A DNA stretch of 64,000 nucleotides, taken from positions 1-64,000 of the forward strand of contig NZ_RQJW01000005.1 of the NCBI RefSeq assembly GCF_004028635.1, written 5' to 3'. The translations under genes and the position numbers were made by a program. This DNA is from Streptomyces cyaneus. Lineage in GTDB: Bacteria > Actinomycetota > Actinomycetes > Streptomycetales > Streptomycetaceae. The notes beneath the pieces are model-generated. The model was not told the DNA's origin. It was given only the letters and a program-made list of their open reading frames with translations, and did not search any database. Below, piece after piece: positions 1 through 9,831 of the stretch. Within the stretch, counting starts at the first letter, position 1; the number at the start of each line of letters is the position of its first letter.

Positions 1-60
1 CGTTGATTTTTGGCACGCTGTTGAGTTCTCAAGGAACGGACGCTTCCTTTGTACTCACCC
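1..60 (-). promoter_or_regulatory. 16S rRNA operon leader (rrn operon lies left of the window)
   Basis: Read on the minus strand, this stretch contains the conserved actinobacterial rrn leader motif TTGAGAACTCAACAGCGTGC followed by CAAAAATCAACG at the window edge. In Streptomyces this motif lies just before 16S rRNA and takes part in pre-rRNA processing and antitermination. The operon itself would begin beyond position 1, transcribed leftward. Recognition is from memory of Streptomyces rrn leaders; no mature rRNA is in the window. Confidence 0.85.
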
Positions 61-365
61 TCTCGGGCTTTCCTCCGGGCGCTTCCCTTCGGTCTTGCGT
101 TTCCGACTCTATCAGATCCTTTTCCGACCCGATTTCCTCGGCGCTTTCCAGGTTCCCGCTCTCGCGTTTCCCTTTCCGGCGGTTCCGACTTTATCAGAAG
201 TTCCGGGCCGGACTGGCCGGCCACTCATTTCCGAAATCATCGGGAGGGGCTTCTTCGGGAATCGATGTTCCACTGAAGCAGACAGACACTCACTCTGCCG
301 GGGCGGGCTCTACGTCCACTTCCAGGCAACTGTTCGAATCTACCTCCCCACGCGCTCCGTGTCAA
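61..365 (-). promoter_or_regulatory. rrn promoter array
   Basis: On the minus strand there is a near-perfect housekeeping promoter: TTGACA (365-360), a 17-nt spacer, then TAGATT (342-337). Two further TGATAA/TGATAG -10-like elements with the same following context (AGTCGGAA) lie at 196-191 and 114-109, matching the multiple tandem promoters of Streptomyces rrn operons. No coding sequence is evident here. Confidence 0.75.
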
Positions 366-418
366 CGGTTCTTGTGGGGCGAAGAGGAGACTAGCAGCTC
401 AGCAGGGGTGTTCGCACA

Positions 419-1426
419 TCAGGCGGCCGTCGGCACGGCGGCGCTTCGCTCGGCTGCCTCAACATCGCCTGTCTCACCGGCGCGGGCGGCACGTCCACCG
501 AGGACATAGACGTATGCGAGGAAAGCCAGCTCAGCGGCGACGCCGATGGTGATGCGGGCCCACGTGGGCAGGCCCGACGGGGTGACGAAGCCTTCGATCG
601 CGCCGGAGACGAAGAGGACCAGTGCGAGGCCTATCGCCATGCCGATTGCGGCTCGGCCTTCCTCGGCGAGGGCAGAGCGTCGGGTGCGAGGGCCCGGGTC
701 GATGAGGGTCCAACCGAGGCGTAGGCCTGTGCCGGCGGCGACGAAGACCGCGGTCAGTTCGAGGAGGCCGTGCGGCAGGACGAGGCCGAGGAAGGTGTCC
801 AGGCGTCCTGCCGAGGACATGAGACCGAAGCCGACACCGAGGTTGAGCATGTTCTGGAAGAGGATCCAGAGCACCGGGAGGCCGAGGAAGACGCCGAGGA
901 TCAGGCACAGGGCGGCGGCCCAGGCGTTGTTCGTCCAGACCTGGGCCGCGAAGGAGGCCGCCGGGTGGCTTGAGTAGTACGTCTCGTACTGGCCGCCGGG
1001 GCGGGTGAGCTCGCGCAGTTCCCTGGGGGCCGCGATGGTGGCCTGTACCTCGGGGTGCGTGCCTATCCACCAGCCCAGGAGAGCTGCGACAAGGGTGGAG
1101 AGGAGCGCCGTAGGTATCCACCAGTGGCGCGATCGGTAGACCGCGGCTGGGAAGCCGTGGGTAAGGAAGCGGGTGACATCGCGCCAGGAGGCACGTCGCG
1201 TGCCTGTCACGGCGCTACGCGCGCGTGCCACCAGTTGGCTGAGCCGGCCCGTCAACTGCGGATCTGGGGCGCTGGACTGGATCAGGGAAAGGTGGGTGGC
1301 TGTGCGCTGATAGAGGGCGACGAGTTCGTCGGCCTCGGCGCCGGTGAGACGGCGCTGGCGCCCGAGCAGAGCATCGAGGCGGTCCCACTCTGCGCGGTGG
1401 GCGGTGACGAAGACGTCGAGGTCCAT
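419..1426 (-). CDS. SpoIIM-type (stage II sporulation protein M family) membrane protein
   Basis: A 335-residue protein with a charged N-terminal helical region (about 1-100) and then several hydrophobic segments (about 103-127, 165-200, 215-240, 260-280 and 290-315). It contains the family-typical stretches around WTNNAWAAALCLILG and GLVLPHGLLELTAVF. The ATG at 1426 is preceded by AGGAAAG. The family is an integral membrane protein fold named after the Bacillus engulfment protein, but actinobacterial members have no proven role. It is divergent from the RDD protein at 1557, a frequent neighbour of SpoIIM-like genes, so the two may form a membrane complex. That is inference. Confidence 0.85.
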   Translation of the reverse strand: MDLDVFVTAHRAEWDRLDALLGRQRRLTGAEADELVALYQRTATHLSLIQSSAPDPQLTGRLSQLVARARSAVTGTRRASWRDVTRFLTHGFPAAVYRSRHWWIPTALLSTLVAALLGWWIGTHPEVQATIAAPRELRELTRPGGQYETYYSSHPAASFAAQVWTNNAWAAALCLILGVFLGLPVLWILFQNMLNLGVGFGLMSSAGRLDTFLGLVLPHGLLELTAVFVAAGTGLRLGWTLIDPGPRTRRSALAEEGRAAIGMAIGLALVLFVSGAIEGFVTPSGLPTWARITIGVAAELAFLAYVYVLGGRAARAGETGDVEAAERSAAVPTAA

Positions 1427-1556
1427 CTGCTTTCCTGCTCCTCGGCTGTTCGTCGGCGACTCGTCGTAGGTGTCAGCTTGTCGTACTGCGACGCAATGCG
1501 CCCTCAGCTTGGCAGACTGGCCATTCCAGGGGCAGGGCAGGGGAAGGACGGACCGC

Positions 1557-2597
1557 GTGAGTGAGCTGGTGACGGGCGAGGCGGTGGCGCTGGAGTTGCG
1601 CCCTGCGAAGCTGCCCAGCAGGGCGCTGGCCGTGCTGCTCGATCTGGCCGTTGCCGTGATCGCCTACATCGTCGTGACCATTGGTGTGGTGGCTGCCACC
1701 GCTTCTCTGGACGAGGCGGCGCAGACCGCGCTGTCGATCGCGACGTTCGTTCTGCTGCTGGTCGGCGGGCCGATCGCGGTGGAGACGCTCAGCCACGGGC
1801 GCTCTCTCGGGAAGTTGGCGTGCGGGCTGCGAGTGGTGCGTGATGACGGCGGACCGATCCGCTTCCGGCACGCTCTGGTGCGTGGCCTCATAGGTGTGAT
1901 CGAGATTTTGATGACGCTCGGCGTCGTCGCCGTCATCGCTTCTCTGGTGTCCGCGCGCGGGCGTCGGCTCGGTGACGTGTTCGCCGGGACTCTCGTCGTA
2001 CGAGAACGAGTGCCTCTCGCGCGGACGGGCTTCGTTCCCCCGCCTCCGCCGTGGTTGGCCGGACGGTTCTCGGGGCTCGACCTGTCGGCGGTTCCGGATG
2101 GGCTGTGGCTGGCCATTCGCCAATACCTGACGCGGATGCAGCAACTCGACCCACAGGTCGGATGGAGCATGGCGGAGCGGCTCGCGACGGACCTGGCGGC
2201 GCGCACGGGCGCTTCGGCGCCGCAGGGTGTGCCGCCGGCGGCGTATCTCGCGGCGGTTCTGCAGGAACGGCAAGCGCGGGAGGCGCGGCGCGCGTTCGGG
2301 AATGGGCCGACTTCGGGTGGTGCCTCTGTTGGCGCCGGTGGTACCGGCGCGACAGGTGGTGCGAGCCCTGGGGGTGGTGCGCCGGGCGCGTACGGCCCGC
2401 CGGCTATGTCGCCTGTCGCTGCTCCGTCTCAGCCTGGCGCCTACGGCGTAGGGGCGGCTTCGCTCGGCGCTCAGTCCTCCGTTCAGGCCGAAGGAGATCG
2501 TTCCCCTGTACCGCAGGACGCCGAGCAGCAGGCTCCGGCGTCGCAGGAGACCCCATCGGCCGACCGGCCCACCACCGGGTTCGTCCCACCGGCGTAG
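1557..2597 (+). CDS. RDD family membrane protein with disordered C-terminal tail
   Basis: 346 residues. The GTG start at 1557 is chosen because GGGAAGGAC lies just upstream and the RDD domain begins at once (PSRALAVLLDLAV, carrying the Arg and Asp that name the family). Hydrophobic segments lie at about 18-40, 50-70 and 110-130, followed by RGRRLGDVFAGTLVV. After about residue 230 the chain becomes a low-complexity Gly/Ala/Pro/Ser tail with no predicted fold. RDD proteins are small membrane proteins, some implicated in ion exchange; the function here is unknown. An earlier in-frame ATG at 1470 has no ribosome site and would add an unlikely N-terminus. Confidence 0.85.
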   Translation: MSELVTGEAVALELRPAKLPSRALAVLLDLAVAVIAYIVVTIGVVAATASLDEAAQTALSIATFVLLLVGGPIAVETLSHGRSLGKLACGLRVVRDDGGPIRFRHALVRGLIGVIEILMTLGVVAVIASLVSARGRRLGDVFAGTLVVRERVPLARTGFVPPPPPWLAGRFSGLDLSAVPDGLWLAIRQYLTRMQQLDPQVGWSMAERLATDLAARTGASAPQGVPPAAYLAAVLQERQAREARRAFGNGPTSGGASVGAGGTGATGGASPGGGAPGAYGPPAMSPVAAPSQPGAYGVGAASLGAQSSVQAEGDRSPVPQDAEQQAPASQETPSADRPTTGFVPPA

Positions 2598-2748
2598 CGC
2601 CGCAACGGCCAGGCGCGGGGCGTCGGGACGGGCCGCCAGTTCCGCGAGTCGGGCCAGCCGAGCGCGGGAAGCTGCCGCGTGCCTTGGCTCACTCCTCGCG
2701 TCGGCCAACTGCCTGCCCCGCCCGGACTTCCGATCTGCCCGGCGTCGG

Positions 2749-3363
2749 TCAAGCGAACGTCGACGGCGGCGAGTCCAGGTCCTCCAGTTCGATGCCGGGT
2801 GCCGCGAGGACCACGTCGCCCGCGATGTGTACGGCGTGCTGCTCGCCCGTGTCCAGGGCTGTGACCTGGTATTCGTCCACGGTCAGGGGGGCGTTGTCAG
2901 TGGCGTGTGTTTCTCTGTTCACCAAGGCCCAGGACTGGTCCACGGTGCGCGGGGCGAGGACCGGATCCGTGAGGGCCACGAGGCGGACGCGGGTTGCTGA
3001 GGTGGAAGGGGTGAGGCGCAGGAGACGAGTGGTGGCGATGAGGAACGCGGGGGACATCCCGGTGAAGGCATGGGCGCGCACATTGCCTTCCGTGGCGTGA
3101 GCCCCGGTGGGGTCGGTTCGGACCCAGGTGACGCCGTCGAGGGCGGCACCGCGTACCTGCCAGCCGCCGGCGTGGAGTTCGAGACGGATGGGGCGGCCGA
3201 GTTCGTCGAGGGTGAGGTCGACGGAGCCGCTGTGGTCGCCCGCAGGGGTGGTCAGCTGGGAGACGTAGCGCCAGCCGGAAGGGCCGGGGGCGCAGTGGAA
3301 GTGTTCTTCTGCGAGGGGGGTGTGATCGTGCGGATCATGGAGCGAATATCGGCCGCGGGGCAT
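2749..3363 (-). CDS. Conserved hypothetical protein
   Basis: 204 residues, starting at the ATG at 3363 (MPRGRYSLHDPHDHTP). Translation upstream of this is Pro/Cys-rich and atypical, so longer starts are rejected. The protein is soluble, with no signal peptide or membrane segment. It is mostly beta-prone, with an HDPHDH segment near the N-terminus and a Trp-containing central part. I do not recognise the family. It lies downstream of sahH on the same strand but is separated from it by a strong hairpin terminator, so it is probably transcribed separately. It converges with the RDD gene. Confidence 0.7.
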   Translation of the reverse strand: MPRGRYSLHDPHDHTPLAEEHFHCAPGPSGWRYVSQLTTPAGDHSGSVDLTLDELGRPIRLELHAGGWQVRGAALDGVTWVRTDPTGAHATEGNVRAHAFTGMSPAFLIATTRLLRLTPSTSATRVRLVALTDPVLAPRTVDQSWALVNRETHATDNAPLTVDEYQVTALDTGEQHAVHIAGDVVLAAPGIELEDLDSPPSTFA

Positions 3364-3428
3364 CGGGGTCCTGGGGCTTGACGGGCTGGTTCGGCCGCAT
3401 GGGCCAGGGAGGCCATGCGGGCCAAAGG

Positions 3429-3463
3429 GGCAGGCCCCCGGCACGGGGGTGCGGGGGCCTGCC
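3429..3463 (-). terminator. Intrinsic hairpin downstream of sahH
   Basis: A perfect 12-bp stem: GGCAGGCCCCCG (3429-3440) pairs with CGGGGGCCTGCC (3452-3463) around an 11-nt loop. It lies 165 nt past the sahH stop and before the hypothetical gene. There is no T-run, as is common in Streptomyces. Confidence 0.75.
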
Positions 3464-3627
3464 TCTGAGGATCTGCTGCTGAGGGGCGTGTCAGTGCACG
3501 GACACGCTGCCGGAGAGCTGCCGTGCCGACCCACGCTCGCCGGGAGCTACCTCGCGAAATCCATCGCCCGGAAGCCCGGCTCACGCCGGCTCGGTTCAGC
3601 AGCAACTCGGCTCGGCAGCGGCTCGGC

Positions 3628-5085
<1,458 letters not shown>

Positions 5086-5590
5086 TACGAGCTGCTCCTC
5101 GGGGTTGGGTCGAGGGTGGGTACGGCTGGTCTGCGCGGCGGCGGACACAGGGGTGCCCGAAGAGGACACAGGCATGCCCGCGTACGCGCAGCGCAGTCCG
5201 TCGGAGGCCCTCTCTCCCTCGGTCGGTCCGTGTCAGGACCGCCCGACCGCCATCAGCAGCGACGTCTGGCTCTGACCCAAGCTACACCGGGAGCCCCGGC
5301 GGCCCCCAGTCCGCCTCCGAAGAGATCAGGCCATGAAGGGGGCCGTGCAGGGGGAGTACGAGGGGGCTTCACGGGTCGGCGGGAGGTCCAGGTGGAGGTC
5401 GGGTGCGGGAGCGATAACAGGACACCAACGAACCGCGAACAGGAGGCGGCAGACCGGGACGATGCGGGACCTTCGCGCCTTTGAGCCTGCGGTGAGGTGG
5501 TGCAGGATGCCAGGGAATCGGAACATCTGATCGATCTTGCGGGATGTCTGGGACGGCGTTTCCGCATGACAAAGGCGTTAGGAGATCGAC
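5086..5590. other. Intergenic region between divergent sahH and fruA
   Basis: 505 bp with no supported gene. It must hold the sahH leader (leftward) and the fruA promoter (rightward). I looked for the conserved core of the SAH riboswitch before sahH and did not see it. A weak -10-like TAGCTT lies on the minus strand at 5284-5279 without a matching -35. Confidence 0.5.
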
Positions 5591-7714
5591 GTGACAAGTC
5601 CGGCCGGCCCTCCCCCCACGGGCAGCGGCGGTGGCGAGCGGAAGCGGTTGAAGCTGCTCGCGGTGACCGCGTGCCCGACCGGCATCGCTCACACGTACAT
5701 GGCGGCTGAGAAGCTCGCGCAGGCCGCCGAGAGCCGCGGTATCGAGATGAAGGTGGAGACACAGGGATCCATCGGGGCCGAAAACGTCCTCGATGACAAC
5801 GATGTCAAAACCGCGGACGGCGTCATCGTCGCCGCGGACAAGGACGTGGACCTGAGCCGTTTTGCGGGCAAGCGGGTCCTCAGTGTCGGGGTGGCCGAGG
5901 GCATTCACCATCCTGAGCGGCTGATCGAGCGGGTGCTGTCGGCGCCCGTGCACGAGGCGGGGGCCGGACCTGCGGCTTCGGTGGCCGGCGGTGGCGGCAG
6001 TAGCGGTGGCCGCGGCAAGGAGCGGAGCGTCGGGTACAAGGCGCTGATGAACGGGGTCAGTTACATGATCCCGTTCGTCGTGGTCGGCGGGCTGCTGATC
6101 GCGATCTCGCTCTCGCTGGGCGGGCACACGGACCCGTCGGGCGGTCTGGTCATCCCGAAGGGCTCCTTCTGGATGGACATCAACAACATCGGCGTCATCG
6201 GCTTCACGCTGATGGTGCCGATCCTGTCCGGCTACATCGCGTATGCCATCGGGGATCGGCCCGCGCTCGTGCCGGGCATGATCGGTGGCTGGATCGCCAA
6301 CACGGGTTCGCTGTACGACTCCAAGGCGGGCGCGGGCTTCATCGGGGCGATCGTGACCGGGTTCCTCGCCGGGTATCTGGTGCTGTGGATCAAGAAGGTC
6401 AAGGTCCCGAAGTTCGTGCAGCCGATCATGCCGATCATCGTGATCCCGATCGTGGCGACGACGGCGCTCGGGCTGTTCTTCATCTACGTCATCGGGAAGC
6501 CGATCTCCTGGGTGTTCGAGCACCTGACCAGCTGGCTCAGCGGGATGACCGGCACGAGTGCGATCCTGCTCGGTGCGATTCTCGGGCTGATGATCGCGTT
6601 CGACATGGGCGGGCCGGTCAACAAGACGGCGTTCCTGTTCGGCGCCGGGCTCATCGCGACCGGCAACCAGACGGTCATGGGCATGTGTGCCGCCGCGATC
6701 CCGGTCATGCCGCTCGGCCAGGGCCTGGCCACGTTGATACGCAGGCGGCTGTACACCGAGCAGGAGCGGGAGACCGGGCTCGCCTCGCTGTTCATGGGCT
6801 GCTTCGGCATCTCCGAGGGCGCGATCCCGTTCGCCGCGGCACGACCCGCGCAGGTCATCCCCGCCAACATGATCGGCGGCGCGGTCGCCGGTGCGATCGC
6901 CGGGGTCGCCGGGGTCGAGGACGCTGTGCCGCACGGCGGGCCGATCGTGGCCGTGCTGGGCGCGGTGAGCGGCGTGCCGATGTTCTTCGTGGCCGTGGTG
7001 ATCGGCTCGGTCCTCACTGCGCTGACGACGGTGGCGCTGATCGACCTGAGTGAGCGCAGGCTGCGTGGGGAGGCGGTCGTCGGTAGGGGCACGGGTGCGG
7101 CTACGGACACAGGTACGGGTACGGGCACAGGTGCGGGCACGGCAGGTCTCGAGCCCGCGCTGGTCGGGGCCGGCGTCGGGGTGCCGGGTGCTGGTGCCGT
7201 CGCAGAGCGGGGTGCCGTGCGTACGAAGACCGCTACGGCTGCGGAGGGCGCCACGGCCGAGGTTCTCTCCGGCTATCTCACCGAGCAGACCGTGAAGGTC
7301 GAACTCGACGCGGAGGACAAGGAGTCCGCGATCCGGGAGATGGCCGCGCTGCTGGCGCGTACCGGCCGGGTCGCGGACGTGGACGAGTTGGTGGCGACCG
7401 CGCTCCGGCGGGAGGCGCAGGGGACGACCGGGCTCGGGGAGGAGATCGCGATTCCGCATGCCAAGACGGATGCGGTGACCGCGCCGGTCGTCGGTTTCGC
7501 GCGGTCCGCCGAGGGCGTGGAGTGGGGCTCGCTGGACGGTACGAAGGCGAGGCTGGTGTTCATGATCGCCGTACCGGAAGCGGCCGCGGGTGACGAGCAT
7601 CTGCGGATTCTGGCGCTGCTGTCGCGGAAGTTGACGGATGCGGGGTTCCGGGAGCGGTTGCTGGGCGCGCCGGACGATTCGGCCGTGCTCGGGGTGCTGG
7701 GCGAAGTCGGGTAG
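5591..7714 (+). CDS. fruA: PTS fructose-type permease, domains IIB-IIC-IIA
   Basis: Takes up and phosphorylates fructose or a related sugar, using phosphate passed from Enzyme I and HPr. 707 residues; the GTG start at 5591 follows AGGAGAT. Domain order: IIB (about 18-115, phospho-Cys28 in VTACPTGIAHTYMAA), IIC membrane domain (about 145-480, with the substrate-site loop GISEGAIPFA), a low-complexity Gly/Thr/Ala linker (about 490-555), and IIA at the C-terminus (phospho-His623 in IPHAKTDAV). No 1-phosphofructokinase, FruR-type regulator, EI or HPr is in the window, so this is an isolated permease gene. It may be a paralogue of a fruRKA-linked permease elsewhere, so the substrate is tentative. 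Confidence 0.92.
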   Translation: MTSPAGPPPTGSGGGERKRLKLLAVTACPTGIAHTYMAAEKLAQAAESRGIEMKVETQGSIGAENVLDDNDVKTADGVIVAADKDVDLSRFAGKRVLSVGVAEGIHHPERLIERVLSAPVHEAGAGPAASVAGGGGSSGGRGKERSVGYKALMNGVSYMIPFVVVGGLLIAISLSLGGHTDPSGGLVIPKGSFWMDINNIGVIGFTLMVPILSGYIAYAIGDRPALVPGMIGGWIANTGSLYDSKAGAGFIGAIVTGFLAGYLVLWIKKVKVPKFVQPIMPIIVIPIVATTALGLFFIYVIGKPISWVFEHLTSWLSGMTGTSAILLGAILGLMIAFDMGGPVNKTAFLFGAGLIATGNQTVMGMCAAAIPVMPLGQGLATLIRRRLYTEQERETGLASLFMGCFGISEGAIPFAAARPAQVIPANMIGGAVAGAIAGVAGVEDAVPHGGPIVAVLGAVSGVPMFFVAVVIGSVLTALTTVALIDLSERRLRGEAVVGRGTGAATDTGTGTGTGAGTAGLEPALVGAGVGVPGAGAVAERGAVRTKTATAAEGATAEVLSGYLTEQTVKVELDAEDKESAIREMAALLARTGRVADVDELVATALRREAQGTTGLGEEIAIPHAKTDAVTAPVVGFARSAEGVEWGSLDGTKARLVFMIAVPEAAAGDEHLRILALLSRKLTDAGFRERLLGAPDDSAVLGVLGEVG

Positions 7715-7740
7715 CCGCGTGGCCGGGTCCGCGCCCGCCC

Positions 7741-7812
7741 GTGGTCGGTCCGCGCCTGTGGTCGGCGCGGGCCCCGTGGTCGGGCGCGGGCCCCGTGGTC
7801 GGGTGTCGGCCC
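7741..7812 (+). repeat. 18-19 bp tandem repeat, four units
   Basis: Units start with GTGGTCGG at 7741, 7758, 7776 and 7795. Units 2 and 3 share GGCGCGGGCCCC. The array lies between the fruA stop and the signal peptidase gene. Confidence 0.8.
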
Positions 7813-7879
7813 GCACAGTCTGTGCACAGGCGTCCGCTACCCTCAGCGCCCGCGGATGGGCCGCGTGGAGGGGAACGTG

Positions 7880-8563
7880 ATGTCGGGCAAAGGGCGGGGA
7901 CTGGGGATCGCAGCCGTCGTGGTGGGGCTGGTGGGGCTGCTGTTGGGGCTGGGCGCTCTCGGCTACGCGCGGCACGCCTTCGGTGGCTCCGTCGTGTCGA
8001 GCACGAGCATGACGCCGACGTACGGGCCGGGCGACCGGCTCGTCTACGAGCGGATCGACGGAAGTGAGGTGCAGCGCGGGGATGTCGTGGTGCTCTCGGC
8101 GCCGGACCGGTACGGCTTCGACGCGCTGGTGATAGAGCGGGTCATCGGCGTGGGCGGCGACCGTGTGGCGTGCTGCACGGGAGCGGAGGCGGACGACCGT
8201 GTCACCGTGAACGGGAAACCGCTCGAGGAGCCGTATGTGAAGGGCGGGGACGCCCATGGCGGCTACCCCATGTCCTACGACGTGCGGGTCCCCGAGGGCC
8301 GGCTGTTCCTGATGGGCGACCACCGCGCGAATTCCCGTGACTCGCGGGCCTTCCTCGACGACCACGGCGGGACACTTCCGGAGTCCGCGATCCGAGGGCG
8401 CGTGATCGACGACTACACCATGCCGGCGCTACTGGGGACGGCGATGATGCTCGGGGTGTTGTTGGTGCTGGTCGGGATCGGTCTGGGGATCGCCGCAATG
8501 GTCGTACGGCGGAAGGCGCGGGCCATGATGCCGCCCCCACCGCCGTGGGCTGTGCAGGTCTGA
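7880..8563 (+). CDS. Signal peptidase I (S26) homologue with altered catalytic dyad
   Basis: 227 residues; ATG at 7880 after GGAGGGG. N-terminal membrane segment (about 8-30), S26 peptidase core with the nucleophile motif SMTPT (Ser43), and the conserved box GDHRANSRDSR near 155-165. A second membrane segment (about 188-215) leaves both ends cytoplasmic. The fold and signatures say type I signal peptidase, which cleaves secretory signal peptides outside the membrane. However, the box that normally reads K-R-V-I-G carries Glu86 (IERVIGVGGD) where the general-base lysine is expected; the codon is GAG. The protein may be inactive, use another base, or have a specialised role. It is monocistronic, with a terminator after it. 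Confidence 0.85.
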   Translation: MSGKGRGLGIAAVVVGLVGLLLGLGALGYARHAFGGSVVSSTSMTPTYGPGDRLVYERIDGSEVQRGDVVVLSAPDRYGFDALVIERVIGVGGDRVACCTGAEADDRVTVNGKPLEEPYVKGGDAHGGYPMSYDVRVPEGRLFLMGDHRANSRDSRAFLDDHGGTLPESAIRGRVIDDYTMPALLGTAMMLGVLLVLVGIGLGIAAMVVRRKARAMMPPPPPWAVQV

Positions 8564-8594
8564 GGACGCGGTCCCGGGCGAAGAGCAGAAGACC

Positions 8595-8626
8595 AAGGGG
8601 CCTGCCGGAATTCCGGCGGGCCCCTT
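8595..8626. terminator. Shared hairpin terminator
   Basis: AAGGGGCCTGCCGG (8595-8608) pairs with CCGGCGGGCCCCTT (8613-8626) around an AATT loop, with one G-T-type mismatch. It separates the rightward signal peptidase gene from the leftward CDF gene and can act in both directions. Confidence 0.8.
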
Positions 8627-8642
8627 CGGCATGGGTGGGCCG

Positions 8643-9623
8643 TCAGTGTCCGGCGCCGTGCGGTGCCGGTCCCCCGGGCGTCGCGTCGCGGTCGGGGCCC
8701 TTGGCCGCCTCGGTCTCGCTGTAGATGTCGGGCTCGAGGTAGATCACGCGGGCGATCGGGACGGCGTCGCGGATGCGGGCCTCGGCGGCGTTGATGGCGG
8801 AGGCGACCTCGGTGGCCGTGTCCTCGTGCTGGACGGCGATCTTGGCGGCGACCAGGAGCTCCTCGGGGCCGAGGTGGAGCGTGCGCATGTGGATGATGCG
8901 GGTGACCGTGTCGCCGTCGACGATGGCGGCCTCGATCTTCTGGACGTCCTCGACGCCCGCGGCCTCACCGAGCAGCAGCGACTTGGTCTCGACGGCCAGG
9001 ACGATGGCGATCAGGACGAGCAGGATGCCGATGCAGATGGTGCCGATGCCGTCCCAGACGCCGTCGCCGGTGATCAGGGCCAGGCCGACGCCGCCGAGGG
9101 CGAGGACCAGACCGACCAGTGCGCCGAGGTCCTCCAGGAGGACGACGGGCAGCTCGGGGGCCTTGGCGTGGCGGACGAACTCCTTCCAGGACTTCGTTCC
9201 GCGCAGGGAGTTGGACTCCTTGATGGCCGTGCGGAAGGAGAAGGTCTCGGCGATGATCGCGAAGACGAGGACGCCGACCGGCCAGTACCAGTGCTCGATC
9301 TCGTGCGGGTGCTTGATCTTCTCGTAGCCCTCGTAGAGGGCGAACATGCCGCCGACCGAGAACAGGATGATCGAGACGAGGAAGGCGTAGATGTAGCGCT
9401 CGCGGCCGTAGCCGAAGGGGTGCTGCGGGGTCGCCTCGCGCTGGGCCTTCTTGCCGCCCACCAGCAGCAGGGCCTGGTTGCCGGAGTCGGCGAGCGAGTG
9501 CACGCCCTCGGCGAGCATCGACGACGAGCCGCTGAACGCGAACGCCACGAATTTCGATGCCGCGATCGCGAGATTGGCGGCGAGTGCCGCCACGATCGCC
9601 TTGGTACCGCCTGACGCGCTCAT
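8643..9623 (-). CDS. Cation diffusion facilitator family transporter
   Basis: A 326-residue membrane protein with about six hydrophobic helices (about 8-35, 78-100, 115-130, 160-180, 185-205) and a C-terminal cytoplasmic domain (about 215-300). The CDF motif HSLADSGNQ sits in helix 2. The second metal-site helix reads LLEDLGALVGL, so the usual His of HxxxD is Glu (ExxxD), as I recall for the SLC30A9-like subgroup. CDF proteins export divalent cations such as Zn2+ or Mn2+ by proton antiport; the ion cannot be told from sequence. The ATG at 9623 has a GAAGGGA 13 nt upstream. Confidence 0.88.
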   Translation of the reverse strand: MSASGGTKAIVAALAANLAIAASKFVAFAFSGSSSMLAEGVHSLADSGNQALLLVGGKKAQREATPQHPFGYGRERYIYAFLVSIILFSVGGMFALYEGYEKIKHPHEIEHWYWPVGVLVFAIIAETFSFRTAIKESNSLRGTKSWKEFVRHAKAPELPVVLLEDLGALVGLVLALGGVGLALITGDGVWDGIGTICIGILLVLIAIVLAVETKSLLLGEAAGVEDVQKIEAAIVDGDTVTRIIHMRTLHLGPEELLVAAKIAVQHEDTATEVASAINAAEARIRDAVPIARVIYLEPDIYSETEAAKGPDRDATPGGPAPHGAGH

Positions 9624-9647
9624 GTGTCGCGTTGTCCCTTCGCTTTC

Positions 9648-9701
9648 GTAGCCTTCGCGGCTGTCGTAGCCTTCACGGCCGTCGTAGCCATCACGGCCTT
9701 C
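9648..9701 (-). repeat. 18-bp tandem repeat x3 upstream of the CDF gene
   Basis: Three units starting GTAGCC at 9648, 9666 and 9684. Units 1 and 2 differ at two positions and unit 3 by a few. Read on the minus strand they are in frame with the CDF start and would encode a DGREGY-type hexapeptide repeat, but no start codon with a ribosome site precedes them. Confidence 0.8.
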
Positions 9702-9831
9702 GTACGTACGCAGTCCAGGCGTCGCCGACGGAAGCGTGCGGCCCCCGAGCGGCTTTGCCCGTCCTTTGCCGGTGGGCCATTGTTGCAGCCCGGTCCGACA
9801 ACGGTGCGCCGGGTCGTCGGACGGCTCTCGG

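Noticed and set aside
1473..2708. A 411-codon open frame on the minus strand
   Set aside because: It is antisense to the RDD gene and Arg-rich throughout.
5086..5300. SAH or SAM riboswitch before sahH
   Set aside because: I compared the leader by eye with the recalled conserved core and did not find it; a covariance-model search would be decisive.
5369..8365. A 998-codon open frame on the minus strand
   Set aside because: It lies antisense to fruA and the signal peptidase gene; the composition is Arg/His/Pro-rich and it matches no family.
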